Assembly (NCBI RefSeq): GCF_000315795.1
Contig: NZ_ANHY01000006.1
Span: 1-64,000, forward strand
Source: Caenispirillum salinarum AK4
Lineage (GTDB): Bacteria; Pseudomonadota; Alphaproteobacteria; Rhodospirillales; Rhodospirillaceae
Reading direction: 5' to 3'
Length of the DNA: 64,000 nucleotides
Numbering within the stretch: position 1 is the first letter of the stretch; each line of letters begins with the position of its first letter. Below, one piece after another: positions 37,161 through 46,960 of this stretch. The notes under the pieces were generated by a model that was not told where the DNA came from, did not search any database, and saw only the letters and a program-made list of their open reading frames with translations. A program made the position numbers and the translations under genes.

Positions 37161-40100
37161 ATGATTGGGCGCATGTGGCAGCGTTTGGCGGTGGTGGGCG
37201 TGGCGGTGTTCTGCCTCGTCCTGACCGTTGTTGCCTGGCGCTATGACGCGATCACCGGCGCCCGGGTCGTCAACCTTGAGTTCGAGCGCGGCGCCCGCCG
37301 CATCGAGCGCGGCCTGATGGAGCGGATACATCACCTGGAAACCACGGTCCGCGCCGCCCAGGGATTCGTCGAGGGCCTCGACGTCCTTGACGGGGAGGCC
37401 TGGGAGTCGTTCGCGCGGCGGCTGGATTTGGGCAGCGGCGCCAACGGCGTCGTCGGCCTGGCCTTCTATCGGCTGGAGAAGGGCGCCGCCCGCGATGGTG
37501 ACGCCTATGTGGTGGCCCTGGCCGCGCCGAAGCAGCGGCTGTCGTCGCTGCTCGGCCGTCCCGTGTTCGGGGCGCCGGCGGTGCTTCAGGCCATACGCGA
37601 AGCGCGGGCATCGGACGAGCTTGTGCTGAGCGGCCGGTTCGAGGGGCCGCTTCGGAGAGCGGGGGCTCCCGTGGCGGCCGACATGGTGATGGTCGCGCCG
37701 GTCCGCGATCCGAACTCCGGCACCTATCGCGGCGTGGTCGCCCTGGGGCTGTCGTCGACCCTTCTGCTGGACAGCGTGTTCGGCCGCACGGGGCTGGACG
37801 GCTATGCCGTCGCCGTCAGCGATGCGACGGCCGGTGCCGCACCGTTCTACAAAGCCGGGTCCCCCGAGGCCCTCGGCCTGCTGGCGGCGGAGGACACAGC
37901 AGACGATGCGGCGTTGCACCAGTCGTCTGCCGTCGTCGTCGGCGGGCGGGTGTGGCGCCTGGCGGTGGCCCAGGGCGAGACGTTGACGGCGGGGCGCCTC
38001 GCCATGCACGGACGGGTGGAGCTGGCCGCGGGCCTTGCCTTCACGCTGGTCATGACGCTCGCCACGTGGCTTCTGGTGACGCGCCGCATGCGGGCCGAGA
38101 AACTGGCCGCGCAAATGACCGAAGCGCTCAAGGAAAGCGAAGAGCGCTACCGCATGCTGTTCGCCGGGAACAAGGCCGTGGAACTGGTCATCGACCCCAG
38201 CGACGGCCGCATCGTCGAGGCCAATGCCGCTGCCGAGCGGTTCTACGGCTGGCCGGCCGCGCAGCTCACTCGCATGGCCATCGGCGACATCAACACCCTC
38301 TCGCCCGCCGAGGTGGCGGAGGAAATGCGCCGCGCCGAGGAGGAAAGCCGCACCGAATTCGTTTTCCGCCACCGCACCGCCTCGGGCGCCGTGCGGGACG
38401 TGGAGGTGTGCTCCGGCCCGATTGTGGTGCAGGGGCGGCGGCTGCTGTATTCCATCGTTCACGACATCACCCAGCGGCGCGAGGCCGAACGGGCGCTGCG
38501 GGATTCCGAAATCCGCTTCCGCTCGCTGTTCGAGCAGAGTCCCTGGGCTACCCTCGTCCTGCGGCCCGACGGCGTGATCCGCCGCGCAAATGCCGCATGG
38601 CGGGCCCTGCGTGGTGCCGCGGCGGCACCGTCGAACCTGCTCGACGATCCCCAGTTCGCGGCCCACGGCTTCGTGGACCTGCTGGGCCGGGCGGGCGCCG
38701 GCGAGTCGGTGGAGGTTCCCGCAGTCCTGCTGGAGGCCGGCGGCGGCGTCGCCGCGCAGTGGGTGCGGGCCTTCCTCTATCCCGTTCGCGACGCCTCGGG
38801 CACGGTCGACGAAGTGATCCTGATGGCCGAGGACATCACGGAACGGGTCCGGGCGGAGCGCGAACTGGCCTACCGCCACCGGCTGCTCGCGACCCACCTG
38901 GAGACCACGCCCGACGGTGTGGTGATCCTGGACGGCGCTTGGCGCATCGCCGGCTTCAACCGCCGCTTCGCCGAAATGTGGAACCTGGCGCCCGACCTGC
39001 TGTCCGGCGGCGACGGCGAGGCGCTGCTGTTCAGTATGCGGTCTGCCGTGGAGGCGCCGGCGGCGTTCGAGGCCCGCATGCGGGCGCTGACCTCGGCGGC
39101 CGTCGATCCCGACAGCGACTCCGACCAGCTGCCCGGAGACGCCGACGGCGCCGTCGGAACAGCGACCTGGGACGAGATCACCATGGCCGACGGGCGGGTG
39201 TTCGAGGCTTTCTCGCGCGTGGTGCCGCCCACGGAGGACGAGCCGGCGCGGCGCGTCTGGTTCTATCGCGACATCTCCGAGCGCAAGCGCCTGGAGGAGC
39301 GCCTGCGGCGGGCGCTGGACGAACAGGATGCGATGTTCAACTCGGCCGGCGAGGGAATCGCCTTCCTGCGCGGGGACCGCTTTGTGCGCGCCAACCGCGT
39401 CTTCAGCGAGTTGTTCGGCTACAGCGCCACTGAACTGACGCAGCGCTCGGCGGCGGACATGTTCCCCGACACCGCCGGCCATGACCGTTTCCTGGCCGCC
39501 GTGCGTGCGGCACTGGAGACGAGCGGGCGCTATACGGGCGAGCACCGCATGCGGCGCAAGGACGGCTCTCTGTTCTGGTGCCGCACCAACGGCGCGACGC
39601 TGGAACACCACAGCACCCGCGGGGGCACGATCTGGCTGGTGGAGGACATCACCGAGCGGCGCGAGGCCGACCGCCGGCTGGAGGAACTGCTGGGCGACCT
39701 GGAACGCTCCAACGCCGAGCTTCAGCAGTTCGCCTACGTCGCAAGCCACGACCTGCAGGAGCCGCTGCGCATGGTCTCCAGCTACATGGGCCTGCTGGAG
39801 AAACGCCACGGCGGGGTGCTGCCGGAGGACGCGAAGGAATACATCGGTTTCGCGGTGGACGGGGCGCACCGCATGCAGGGGCTGATCAACGATCTGCTGC
39901 AGTATTCCCGCGTGGGCACCCAGGGCAAGCCGCTGGAGCCGCGCGATGCCGCCAAGGCCGCCCAGGCCGCGCTCGACAATCTGAGCATCGCTGTCGCCGA
40001 GGCCGCGGCCGAGGTCTCGGTGGGGCCGCTGCCGCGCGTCATGGCCGACGAGGGGCAGCTTGTGCGGCTGTTCCAGAACCTGATCGGCAACGCGCTGAAA

Positions 40101-40436
40101 TACCACAAGGCAGGCGTCGCGCCGTGCGTCAGCGTTTCTGCCGCACCGCAGGAGGCCGGCATCTGGCGCTTCAGTGTGGCGGACAACGGAATCGGCATCG
40201 ACCCCAAGCATTTCGACCGCGTGTTCATGATCTTCCAGCGCCTGCACGGCCGCGACGAGTATTCCGGCACGGGCGTCGGCTTGGCCATATGCAAGAAGAT
40301 CGTGGAACGCCACGGCGGGCGCATCTGGCTCGAGTCCGAGCCGGGAGACGGCACCACCGTCCACTTCACCCTGCGTGCCGCCGAGGGTGGCGCCGGCACG
40401 ACCCGACCGGCGGAAGACGTGCTCGAGCCGGCCTGA
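37161..40436 (+). CDS. CHASE and multi-PAS hybrid-input sensor histidine kinase
   Basis: The 1091-aa membrane kinase starts at the ATG at 37161 (a TTG 57 bp upstream is less likely). It has helix 1 (about 10-27), a periplasmic CHASE domain (about 50-255, with VVGLAFYRLEKG and VAPVRDPNSGTYRGVVALGL), helix 2 (about 290-310) and then four PAS/PAC units. The transmitter has QQFAYVASHDLQEPLRMVSS (H box, family of bacteriophytochrome-like kinases), QNLIGNALKYH (N), VADNGIGID (G1) and GTGVGLAICKKIVERHGG (G2). There is no receiver domain and no adjacent regulator. The ligand is unknown. Confidence 0.9.
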   Translation: MIGRMWQRLAVVGVAVFCLVLTVVAWRYDAITGARVVNLEFERGARRIERGLMERIHHLETTVRAAQGFVEGLDVLDGEAWESFARRLDLGSGANGVVGLAFYRLEKGAARDGDAYVVALAAPKQRLSSLLGRPVFGAPAVLQAIREARASDELVLSGRFEGPLRRAGAPVAADMVMVAPVRDPNSGTYRGVVALGLSSTLLLDSVFGRTGLDGYAVAVSDATAGAAPFYKAGSPEALGLLAAEDTADDAALHQSSAVVVGGRVWRLAVAQGETLTAGRLAMHGRVELAAGLAFTLVMTLATWLLVTRRMRAEKLAAQMTEALKESEERYRMLFAGNKAVELVIDPSDGRIVEANAAAERFYGWPAAQLTRMAIGDINTLSPAEVAEEMRRAEEESRTEFVFRHRTASGAVRDVEVCSGPIVVQGRRLLYSIVHDITQRREAERALRDSEIRFRSLFEQSPWATLVLRPDGVIRRANAAWRALRGAAAAPSNLLDDPQFAAHGFVDLLGRAGAGESVEVPAVLLEAGGGVAAQWVRAFLYPVRDASGTVDEVILMAEDITERVRAERELAYRHRLLATHLETTPDGVVILDGAWRIAGFNRRFAEMWNLAPDLLSGGDGEALLFSMRSAVEAPAAFEARMRALTSAAVDPDSDSDQLPGDADGAVGTATWDEITMADGRVFEAFSRVVPPTEDEPARRVWFYRDISERKRLEERLRRALDEQDAMFNSAGEGIAFLRGDRFVRANRVFSELFGYSATELTQRSAADMFPDTAGHDRFLAAVRAALETSGRYTGEHRMRRKDGSLFWCRTNGATLEHHSTRGGTIWLVEDITERREADRRLEELLGDLERSNAELQQFAYVASHDLQEPLRMVSSYMGLLEKRHGGVLPEDAKEYIGFAVDGAHRMQGLINDLLQYSRVGTQGKPLEPRDAAKAAQAALDNLSIAVAEAAAEVSVGPLPRVMADEGQLVRLFQNLIGNALKYHKAGVAPCVSVSAAPQEAGIWRFSVADNGIGIDPKHFDRVFMIFQRLHGRDEYSGTGVGLAICKKIVERHGGRIWLESEPGDGTTVHFTLRAAEGGAGTTRPAEDVLEPA

Positions 40437-40528
40437 CGCGCCGGCGGCCAAGCGGCCCTTGAGCCGCCGGCCATGCGCCGCTATGGCGGGACGATCTGCC
40501 GCAACCGTCGACCGGAGCCTGCGCCGCC

Positions 40529-41293
40529 GTGATCACCGACCCCTGGTTCTATGCTGCCGCCGTTCCGGCGGTGCTGGTTGCCGGCGTCTCCAAGGGTGGA
40601 TTCGGCGGCGGGCTGGGGGTGCTGGCGGTGCCGCTCATGGCGCTGACGATCAGTCCGGTGCAGGCGGCGGCGATCATGCTGCCGATTCTCTGCGTCATGG
40701 ATGTCGTCAACGTCTGGACCTATCGCCGCCGGTGGGACCACCGCGCCATGCGGCTGCTCATCGCCGCCGCGATGGTGGGCATCGCGCTTGGCACCGCCAC
40801 CTTCCACCTGCTCAGCGCGGACGCCATCCGCCTGATCATCGGGGCGGTTGCGCTGGGCTTCACGGCCAACTGGGCCTGGAAGCGGCTGCGCCGCCACGAC
40901 CCGCCGGCCGCCGGGCACAACGTCGCCAAGGGCGGGTTCTGGGGCGCGGTGGCGGGCTTCACCAGCTTCGTCGCTCACGCCGGCGGACCGCCGCTGAACG
41001 TCTACCTTCTGCCGCTCAAGCTGGACAAGACCGTTTACCAGGCCACGACGGTGATTTTCTTCACCGCCGTCAACTACGTGAAGCTGGTGCCCTACGCCTG
41101 GCTTGGCCAGTTGAACACGGGGAACCTGGGCACGGCGCTGGTGCTCATGCCGCTGGCGCCGCTGGGAATCTGGCTGGGGGTGTGGGCGCACGACCGGGTG
41201 CGGGAGGACCTGTTTTATCGCGCCGTCTACCTCTTTCTCGCGTTGACGGGCGCCAAGCTGACCTGGGACGGCATTGCGGGCATGGTGGCCTGA
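40529..41293 (+). CDS. TSUP family (TauE/SafE) membrane permease
   Basis: The 254-aa protein begins at GTG (40529) and has about seven or eight hydrophobic helices. The two half-repeats show the TSUP signatures GVSKGGFGGGLGVLAVPLMAL and GFTSFVAHAGGPPLNVYLLP. Members export sulfite, sulfoacetate or other sulfur anions; the substrate here is not determined. It follows the large kinase gene by about 90 bp on the same strand. Confidence 0.9.
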   Translation: MITDPWFYAAAVPAVLVAGVSKGGFGGGLGVLAVPLMALTISPVQAAAIMLPILCVMDVVNVWTYRRRWDHRAMRLLIAAAMVGIALGTATFHLLSADAIRLIIGAVALGFTANWAWKRLRRHDPPAAGHNVAKGGFWGAVAGFTSFVAHAGGPPLNVYLLPLKLDKTVYQATTVIFFTAVNYVKLVPYAWLGQLNTGNLGTALVLMPLAPLGIWLGVWAHDRVREDLFYRAVYLFLALTGAKLTWDGIAGMVA

Positions 41294-41407
41294 CACCGCT
41301 GGGGCAGGGCCGCTGCCGCTGTTCCGCCGGGCACCCGCGAAATCGGCGCGAAGTAATCCGCAAGTCGTAATGCGGCAGCGCGTCACCGGTCAGTTTTGCT
41401 GCCCCAA

Positions 41408-41430
41408 GTATGGCCCATACGAACGTATGG
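41408..41430. promoter_or_regulatory. Triple inverted hexamer upstream of hppA
   Basis: GTATGG-C-CCATAC-GAAC-GTATGG: three copies of one hexamer in alternating orientation within 23 bp, about 155 bp before the hppA start. This looks like an operator for two overlapping dimers. No named regulator consensus fits. The rest of the 290-bp gap holds no gene. Confidence 0.45.
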
Positions 41431-41584
41431 CGAAAATTATTCCTTCATTGCAAGTGTTTGGAGGCTCTGGCAGGCTTTCGAAGTCCCGCGCGGTCGGTGG
41501 GGTGATTCGCTCAACCGACGCAACGCGCCCGCCGGCCGGAGCGGGCCATCGTTTTCGCCCATCGCGAAACGGGGAGGCATCCAT

Positions 41585-43675
41585 ATGGCCGGCGTCATTG
41601 TTTTTGTCATTCTTTGCGGCATTCTCGCCGTCGCCTACGGCGGCTATTCCATCCGCGCCATCATCGCGCTGCCCACCGGCACCGAGCGCATGACGGAGAT
41701 CGCCACGGCGGTGCAGGAAGGCGCACAGGCCTACCTCAACCGCCAGTACCGCACCATCGCCATCGTCGGTGTCATCATCGGCATCCTGCTGGGCCTGCGG
41801 CTCGGCTTCCATGTGGCCGTCGGCTACTTCCTGGGGGCGATCCTCTCGGGCGTCGCGGGCTTCGTCGGCATGTTGGTCAGCGTGCGCGCCAACGTCCGCA
41901 CGACCGAGGCCGCCCGTTCCGGCGGCCTGAACGACGCGCTGGGCGTGGCCTTCAAGTCGGGCGCCGTGACCGGCATGCTGGTGGTGGGCCTCGGGCTTCT
42001 CGGCGTCGCGCTCTACTTCGGCATCCTGCTGTGGGCCGGGCTTGAGGTGCGCGGCGTGATCGAGGCCCTGGTGGCGCTGTCCTTCGGCGCCTCGCTGATC
42101 TCCATCTTCGCACGCCTTGGCGGCGGCATCTTCACCAAGGGCGCCGATGTGGGCGCCGACCTGGTGGGCAAGGTCGAGGCCGGCATCCCCGAGGACGACC
42201 CGCGCAACCCCGCCGTCATCGCCGACAACGTGGGCGACAACGTCGGCGACTGCGCCGGCATGGCCGCCGACCTGTTCGAGACCTATGCCGTGACGGTGGT
42301 CGCCACAATGCTGCTCGGCTCCATCTTCTTCGTCGGCGAGGCGCAGATGGCGGCCATGGTCTATCCGCTGCTGATCGGCGGGGTGTGCATCGTGGGGTCG
42401 GTGTTTGGCACCTACTTCGTCAAGCTGAAGGATGGTGACGCCAACATCATGAAGGCGCTGTACAAGGGCTTCATCGCCTGCGCCCTCATGTCGCTGGTGC
42501 TGATCGTGCTGGCGACGGGCTTCCTGTTCGGCGTCTCCGGCCCCATCGAGGACACCAACGGGCGGTTCGTCTCCGACCTCGACCTCATCGGCTGCGCGGT
42601 GGTCGGGCTGGTGGTGACCGGCCTGATCGTCTGGATCACCGAGTACTACACGGGCACCGAATACAAGCCCGTGCGCAGCGTCGCGCGGGCGTCGGAGACG
42701 GGGCACGGGACCAACGTCATCCAGGGCCTCGCGGTCTCCATGGAGGCGACGGCCCTGCCGGTGATCGTCATCAGCATCGGCATCATCCTGGCCTATGGCC
42801 TTGCGGGCCTCTACGGCATCGGCGTGGCGGCGACGACCATGCTGGCGCTGGCGGGCATGGTGGTGGCGCTGGACGCCTACGGGCCGGTCACCGACAACGC
42901 CGGCGGCATCGCCGAGATGGCCGACCTGCCGGAGGACGTGCGCAAGATCACCGACGCGCTGGATGCGGTCGGCAACACCACCAAGGCCGTCACCAAGGGC
43001 TACGCCATCGGCTCCGCCGGTCTGGCGGCGCTGGTGCTGTTCGCCGCCTATGTGGAGGACCTGAAACACTACTTCCCCGACATCCCCGTGAACTTCGGCC
43101 TGTCCAACCCCTACGTGGTGATCGGCCTGTTCATCGGCGGCCTCATGCCCTACCTGTTCGGCGCGCTGGGCATGCAGGCGGTGGGCCGCGCGGCGGCCTC
43201 GGTGGTGAACGAGGTGCGCCGTCAGTTCCGCGAGGTTCCGGGCATCATGGACGGGACGGGCAAGCCGGAATACGGCCGCTGCGTCGACATGCTGACCAAG
43301 GCCGCCATCAAGGAAATGGTGGTGCCGTCCATGTTGCCGGTGCTGTCGCCCATCGCGTTGTATCTGCTGGTCTGGGCGTTCGCCGGCCAGGGGGAGGCCT
43401 TCACGGCGCTCGGGGCCATGCTTCTGGGCACCATCGTCACGGGCCTGTTCGTCGCCATCTCCATGACCAGCGGCGGCGGCGCCTGGGACAATGCCAAGAA
43501 GTACATCGAGGACGGCAACCACGGCGGCAAGGGGTCCGAAGCCCACAAGGCCGCGGTGACGGGCGACACCGTCGGCGACCCCTACAAGGACACCGCCGGC
43601 CCGGCCGTCAACCCCATGATCAAGATCACCAACATCGTCGCCATCCTGCTGCTGGCCGTCGTCGCCGGGCTCTAG
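41585..43675 (+). CDS. hppA: Membrane-bound proton-pumping inorganic pyrophosphatase, K+-independent type
   Basis: The 696-aa, about 16-helix pump couples PPi hydrolysis to proton export. The catalytic loops are visible: [38 protein letters not shown] is the hallmark stretch at about 185-222, with [16 protein letters not shown] (430-445) and [18 protein letters not shown] near the C-terminus. Lys467 in GNTTKA marks the K+-independent subclass, as in Rhodospirillum rubrum. The start is at the ATG at 41585; 63 upstream codons are spurious. It ends before the shared terminator with bamE. Confidence 0.97.
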   Translation: MAGVIVFVILCGILAVAYGGYSIRAIIALPTGTERMTEIATAVQEGAQAYLNRQYRTIAIVGVIIGILLGLRLGFHVAVGYFLGAILSGVAGFVGMLVSVRANVRTTEAARSGGLNDALGVAFKSGAVTGMLVVGLGLLGVALYFGILLWAGLEVRGVIEALVALSFGASLISIFARLGGGIFTKGADVGADLVGKVEAGIPEDDPRNPAVIADNVGDNVGDCAGMAADLFETYAVTVVATMLLGSIFFVGEAQMAAMVYPLLIGGVCIVGSVFGTYFVKLKDGDANIMKALYKGFIACALMSLVLIVLATGFLFGVSGPIEDTNGRFVSDLDLIGCAVVGLVVTGLIVWITEYYTGTEYKPVRSVARASETGHGTNVIQGLAVSMEATALPVIVISIGIILAYGLAGLYGIGVAATTMLALAGMVVALDAYGPVTDNAGGIAEMADLPEDVRKITDALDAVGNTTKAVTKGYAIGSAGLAALVLFAAYVEDLKHYFPDIPVNFGLSNPYVVIGLFIGGLMPYLFGALGMQAVGRAAASVVNEVRRQFREVPGIMDGTGKPEYGRCVDMLTKAAIKEMVVPSMLPVLSPIALYLLVWAFAGQGEAFTALGAMLLGTIVTGLFVAISMTSGGGAWDNAKKYIEDGNHGGKGSEAHKAAVTGDTVGDPYKDTAGPAVNPMIKITNIVAILLLAVVAGL

Positions 43676-43697
43676 GCCGTGCCGACGCTGGACAGAG

Positions 43698-43731
43698 AAA
43701 GGCCCCGGGGGCAGGCGTTCCCGGGGCCTTT
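43698..43731. terminator. Bidirectional terminator between hppA and bamE
   Basis: AAAGGCCCCGGG and CCCGGGGCCTTT form a perfect 12-bp stem with A and T runs that serve both converging genes. Confidence 0.88.
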
Positions 43732-43769
43732 CCTGTCTTGTGCCGGCGGCCGCGGTGGCGGCCTGCGGG

Positions 43770-44228
43770 CTACTCCTTCTTGAAGCGGCCCAGGTTGCCC
43801 AGCATCTGCTGCAGGATCGTTTCGTCCTTGCCCGGCGTCGGGGTTTCGCGGTCGACGATGTCCACCTCGCGGCCGGCGGACTTGTCCATGGTCTGGATGT
43901 CCTTCACCACGCCGTTGGGCGCAAACGAGATGGCGACCACCTGCCGGTCCAGTTCCTGCGTGGAGCGATAGGCCCACTGGGTGGTCTTGGCGCTGATGTA
44001 GTACCAGGTTTCGTCGCCGAACGTGGACGTGGTGGACGGCGATCCGAGCATGGAACGCACTTGCGCCTGCGTGTGGGTGCCGGGCTCGATCTGCGACAGC
44101 ACTTCGGCGGCCGGTTCGTTGCCGCGCGGGTTCACGTCGGCGGCGCAGGCGGCGAGGCCCGCGGCAAGCACCACGGCGGTCGCCACGCGGCCGGCGGCAC
44201 GGAGGGGGAGGCGGGGGCGGCTGGTCAT
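43770..44228 (-). CDS. bamE: BamE (SmpA/OmlA) outer-membrane assembly lipoprotein
   Basis: The 152-aa protein has a lipoprotein signal peptide ending in LAAC (lipidated Cys28) and the SmpA/OmlA domain: IEPGTHTQAQVRSMLGSPSTTSTFGDETWYYIS is the conserved helix-hairpin, followed by VVAISFAPNGVVKDIQ. BamE is an accessory of the BAM complex that inserts outer-membrane beta-barrels. It is divergent from the CBP3-like gene, the usual alphaproteobacterial arrangement. Confidence 0.92.
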   Translation of the reverse strand: MTSRPRLPLRAAGRVATAVVLAAGLAACAADVNPRGNEPAAEVLSQIEPGTHTQAQVRSMLGSPSTTSTFGDETWYYISAKTTQWAYRSTQELDRQVVAISFAPNGVVKDIQTMDKSAGREVDIVDRETPTPGKDETILQQMLGNLGRFKKE

Positions 44229-44439
44229 CGGCGGGTCATCCAGGCTCGGTCATCCAGAAGCTTGTCGCCGCGGCGGTTCTGCGATAAGCATCCGCCCGCG
44301 GCCTTGCGTCGTAGTCCTGATTGCAGCATGTAACACAGAACGGCGACCGACCGGAATACGGTGTGTCCCGCCCGGGCCGTGGCATCGCTGCCGATCATCC
44401 GTCCGCAAGTCCCGTCTTTGCCGAACCCGAGCCGCCCGC

Positions 44440-44988
44440 ATGATCTTCGACCGCTTCTCCGCCACGACCCGCCGCCGCCGCCGCCGTGCCGAGGACCTGT
44501 ACGTGCGACTGGTCAACCGGTCGCGCGACCCGTGGTTCTATGACGCCTGCGAGGTGCCCGACACCGTCGACGGCCGCTTCGACATGATCGTCATCCACGC
44601 GCATCTGCTGTTCCGCCGCCTGGCGGCTCTGGGCGAGGAAGGCGAGTTACTCTCCCAGGCGGTGTTCGACGTCATGTTCAAGGACATGGACCGGTCCTTG
44701 CGCGAGATGGGCGTGGGCGATTTGTCGGTGGGCAAGCACGTCAAGGGCATGGCGAAAGCCTTCTACGGCCGCACCCAACTCTACGAGGAAGGCTTCATTG
44801 CCGGGCATGACGGCCTGTGCCAGGCGCTGCGCGACAATATCTATCGCAACAGCACTCCGTCGGACGATGCGGTGGAGCGCCTTGCGGCCTATATGGAGCA
44901 GACGGCCGCCGCCCTGGCCGACGCGCCGATGGACGCCCTGACCGCAGACACCGGGCCGTTCCCGCCGCGCGAGGGTGCCGCGGCGTGA
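44440..44988 (+). CDS. Ubiquinol-cytochrome c chaperone (CBP3) family protein
   Basis: The 182-aa protein matches the CBP3/UPF0174 chaperones by AEDLYVRLVNRSRDPWFYDACEVPDTVDGRFDMI, VMFKDMDRSLREMGVGDLSV and AFYGRTQLYEE. In mitochondria CBP3 assists cytochrome b and bc1-complex assembly; bacterial relatives are presumed to do the same. The start at 44440 begins the family homology; 139 upstream in-frame codons run through the bamE promoter region and are not real. It leads into the DUF177 gene 34 bp downstream. Confidence 0.88.
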   Translation: MIFDRFSATTRRRRRRAEDLYVRLVNRSRDPWFYDACEVPDTVDGRFDMIVIHAHLLFRRLAALGEEGELLSQAVFDVMFKDMDRSLREMGVGDLSVGKHVKGMAKAFYGRTQLYEEGFIAGHDGLCQALRDNIYRNSTPSDDAVERLAAYMEQTAAALADAPMDALTADTGPFPPREGAAA

Positions 44989-45022
44989 TGAGCCCGACCA
45001 CCCAGACCTACGAGATTCCTGC

Positions 45023-45577
45023 ATGACCACCGGCGAGCCCACCCCGGAATTTTCGCGTCCCGTCCATCCCGACCGCATCCCGCCCGAAGGGTTGGTCGAG
45101 ACGCTGTCGGCCAAGCCCGAGGAGCGCGCCGCCCTGGCCGAGCGCTTCGAACTCGAGGCGATCGACGCGCTTGAGGCGGAAATTCATTTGAAACTTGTCG
45201 CCGGTGGTCCCATGGTGCGCCTCGCCGGACGGTTCCGCGCCGATGTGGTGCAGACCTGCGTGGTGACGCTGGAGCCGCTGCCGGCGCGGGTCGAGGAAGA
45301 CTTCGAGATGCTCTTCGGGCCGGAAGCCGACTACAAACCCGGCCAGGAGATTCACCTGGATGCCGAGGCCGCCGATCCGCCGGAGCCCTTCGGGCCTGGC
45401 GGGGTGGTCGATGTCGGTGAAATCGTGGCCGAGCACCTGTCGCTGGCGCTCGACCCGTTCCCGCGCAAGGCCGATGCGGCCGTCGAGGTCCCGGAAGGGA
45501 TCGAGAAGGACGGCCCCGACGCCCTGCCGAACACCCCCTTCGCGGCCCTTCAGGGCCTGAAGGACAAATTGCGTTGA
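45023..45577 (+). CDS. DUF177 / YceD family protein
   Basis: The 184-aa acidic protein carries the DUF177 core: VRLAGRFRADVVQTCVVTLEP, FEMLFGPEAD, and VDVGEIVAEHLSLALDPFPRK near the C-terminus. The family is encoded next to rpmF in most bacteria and is linked to 23S rRNA processing or ribosome assembly. The start is set at MTTGEPTPEF (45023). Confidence 0.9.
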   Translation: MTTGEPTPEFSRPVHPDRIPPEGLVETLSAKPEERAALAERFELEAIDALEAEIHLKLVAGGPMVRLAGRFRADVVQTCVVTLEPLPARVEEDFEMLFGPEADYKPGQEIHLDAEAADPPEPFGPGGVVDVGEIVAEHLSLALDPFPRKADAAVEVPEGIEKDGPDALPNTPFAALQGLKDKLR

Positions 45578-45595
45578 AACATTCGTGCCCACGGC

Positions 45596-45624
45596 TTGCC
45601 CGGCGAACGCTTTTCCGCTAAATA
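45596..45624 (+). promoter_or_regulatory. Possible promoter for rpmF-plsX-fabH
   Basis: TTGCCC and TAAATA are spaced by 17 bp, ending 41 bp before rpmF. The -10 match is weak. Confidence 0.4.
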
Positions 45625-45664
45625 GGCAGGCTTTCCCGTGGCCCCAAGCTGGAGTTGACAGAAA

Positions 45665-45847
45665 ATGGCCGTTCCCAAGAAGAAGACGTCCCAGTCCCGC
45701 CGTGACATGCGCCGCAGCCACCACGCGCTGAGCGCCGCCAACGTGAACGAGTGCTCGAACTGCGGCGAGCAGGTTCGTCCGCACCACGTTTGCACTGCCT
45801 GCGGCCACTACGACGGTCGCGAGGTCGTCGCGGGCGCGGAGGCCTGA
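45665..45847 (+). CDS. rpmF: 50S ribosomal protein L32
   Basis: The 60-aa protein starts [21 protein letters not shown] after Met and contains a zinc-ribbon (CSNCGEQ...CTACGHY; two CxxC pairs), so it is the Zn-binding form of L32. It lies immediately upstream of plsX, as in most bacteria. Confidence 0.98.
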   Translation: MAVPKKKTSQSRRDMRRSHHALSAANVNECSNCGEQVRPHHVCTACGHYDGREVVAGAEA

Positions 45848-45893
45848 GGCGCCAATCGAGGCATTTGGTAGAGCCACGGAAGGTGCTAGGCCA

Positions 45894-46958
45894 GTGAGCG
45901 AGCGGCTCACCTTGTCCCTGGATGCCATGGGGGGCGATCACGCCCCTCATATGGTGGTCGAGGGCATGAAAATCGCGCGGAAGCGCTACCCGGATGTCGA
46001 GTATGTCCTGTTCGGCGACGAGGGCCGCATTGCGCCCCTCGTACCGCAGGACATGCGCGACCGGGTGTCCATCCGGCATACCGACCGCGTCATCTCCAAC
46101 GAGGAAAAACCCTCGCAGGCGGTGCGCACCGGTCGTCAGTCGAGCATGGGCCTTGCCATCAAGGCGGTGAAGGACGGCGAGGCGGCAGGTGTCGTCTCGG
46201 CCGGCAACACCGGGGCCCTGATGGCCATGGCCAAGCTCGCCCTGCGGACCCTGCCGGGGATCGACCGGCCGGCCATCGCGACCCTCATCCCCACCATCCG
46301 GGGCGAGAGCGTGATGTTGGACCTGGGTGCCAACACCGAGGTCCAGGCCAACAACCTGGTCGAGTTCGCCATCATGGGCGAGGTGTTCTCGCGGTGTCTG
46401 CTGGGGCATGTGCAGCCGTCCATCGGCCTCCTGAACATCGGGTCCGAGGACCTGAAGGGGACCGATGCGCTGCGCGAGGCTCATCAGATCCTGCGGGACC
46501 ACCCGTTGAACATGCGCTTCCACGGCTTCGTGGAAGGCGACGACATCGGGGCGGGCACCGTGGACGTGGTGGTGACCGACGGGTTTACCGGCAACGTCGC
46601 GCTGAAGACGGCCGAGGGCACCGCCAAGCTGTACACCAAGTTCCTCAAGGATGCCTTCGGCAGTTCCGTCCTGGCGCAGATCGGCTATCTGCTTGCCAAG
46701 GGGGCGCTGGCGAAGGTGCGACAGCGGACCGATCCGCGGCGCTACAACGGCGCCATGCTGATCGGGCTCAACGGCATCTGCGTCAAGAGTCACGGCGGCA
46801 CCGACGCGCTGGGCTTCGCCAACGCCATCGGCGTGGCCGTGGATCTGATCAAGAACCGCCTCAACGAACGCATCCGCGAGGAGTGCGCGCATCTGGCGCA
46901 GTCGCCGACCCTGTCGGGTCCGGCGGAGTCATCCTCTCCCTCAGCCGCTTCGGGATAA
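45894..46958 (+). CDS. plsX: Phosphate acyltransferase PlsX
   Basis: The 354-aa peripheral membrane enzyme converts acyl-ACP to acyl-phosphate for phospholipid synthesis. Motifs are [18 protein letters not shown] at the start, [44 protein letters not shown] and [19 protein letters not shown]. It begins at a GTG (45894). The fabH start lies two bases after its stop, so the two are co-translated. Confidence 0.97.
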   Translation: MSERLTLSLDAMGGDHAPHMVVEGMKIARKRYPDVEYVLFGDEGRIAPLVPQDMRDRVSIRHTDRVISNEEKPSQAVRTGRQSSMGLAIKAVKDGEAAGVVSAGNTGALMAMAKLALRTLPGIDRPAIATLIPTIRGESVMLDLGANTEVQANNLVEFAIMGEVFSRCLLGHVQPSIGLLNIGSEDLKGTDALREAHQILRDHPLNMRFHGFVEGDDIGAGTVDVVVTDGFTGNVALKTAEGTAKLYTKFLKDAFGSSVLAQIGYLLAKGALAKVRQRTDPRRYNGAMLIGLNGICVKSHGGTDALGFANAIGVAVDLIKNRLNERIREECAHLAQSPTLSGPAESSSPSAASG

Positions 46959-46960
46959 GC

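Noticed and set aside
37068-40451. 1127-aa minus-strand open frame opposite the sensor kinase
   Set aside because: High-G+C antisense shadow: the plus strand encodes clear CHASE, PAS and kinase domains; the minus frame has only low-complexity His/Gly/Arg sequence.
41390-43546. 718-aa minus-strand open frame opposite hppA
   Set aside because: HppA motifs are complete on the plus strand; the antisense frame is His/Asp/Gly-rich noise.
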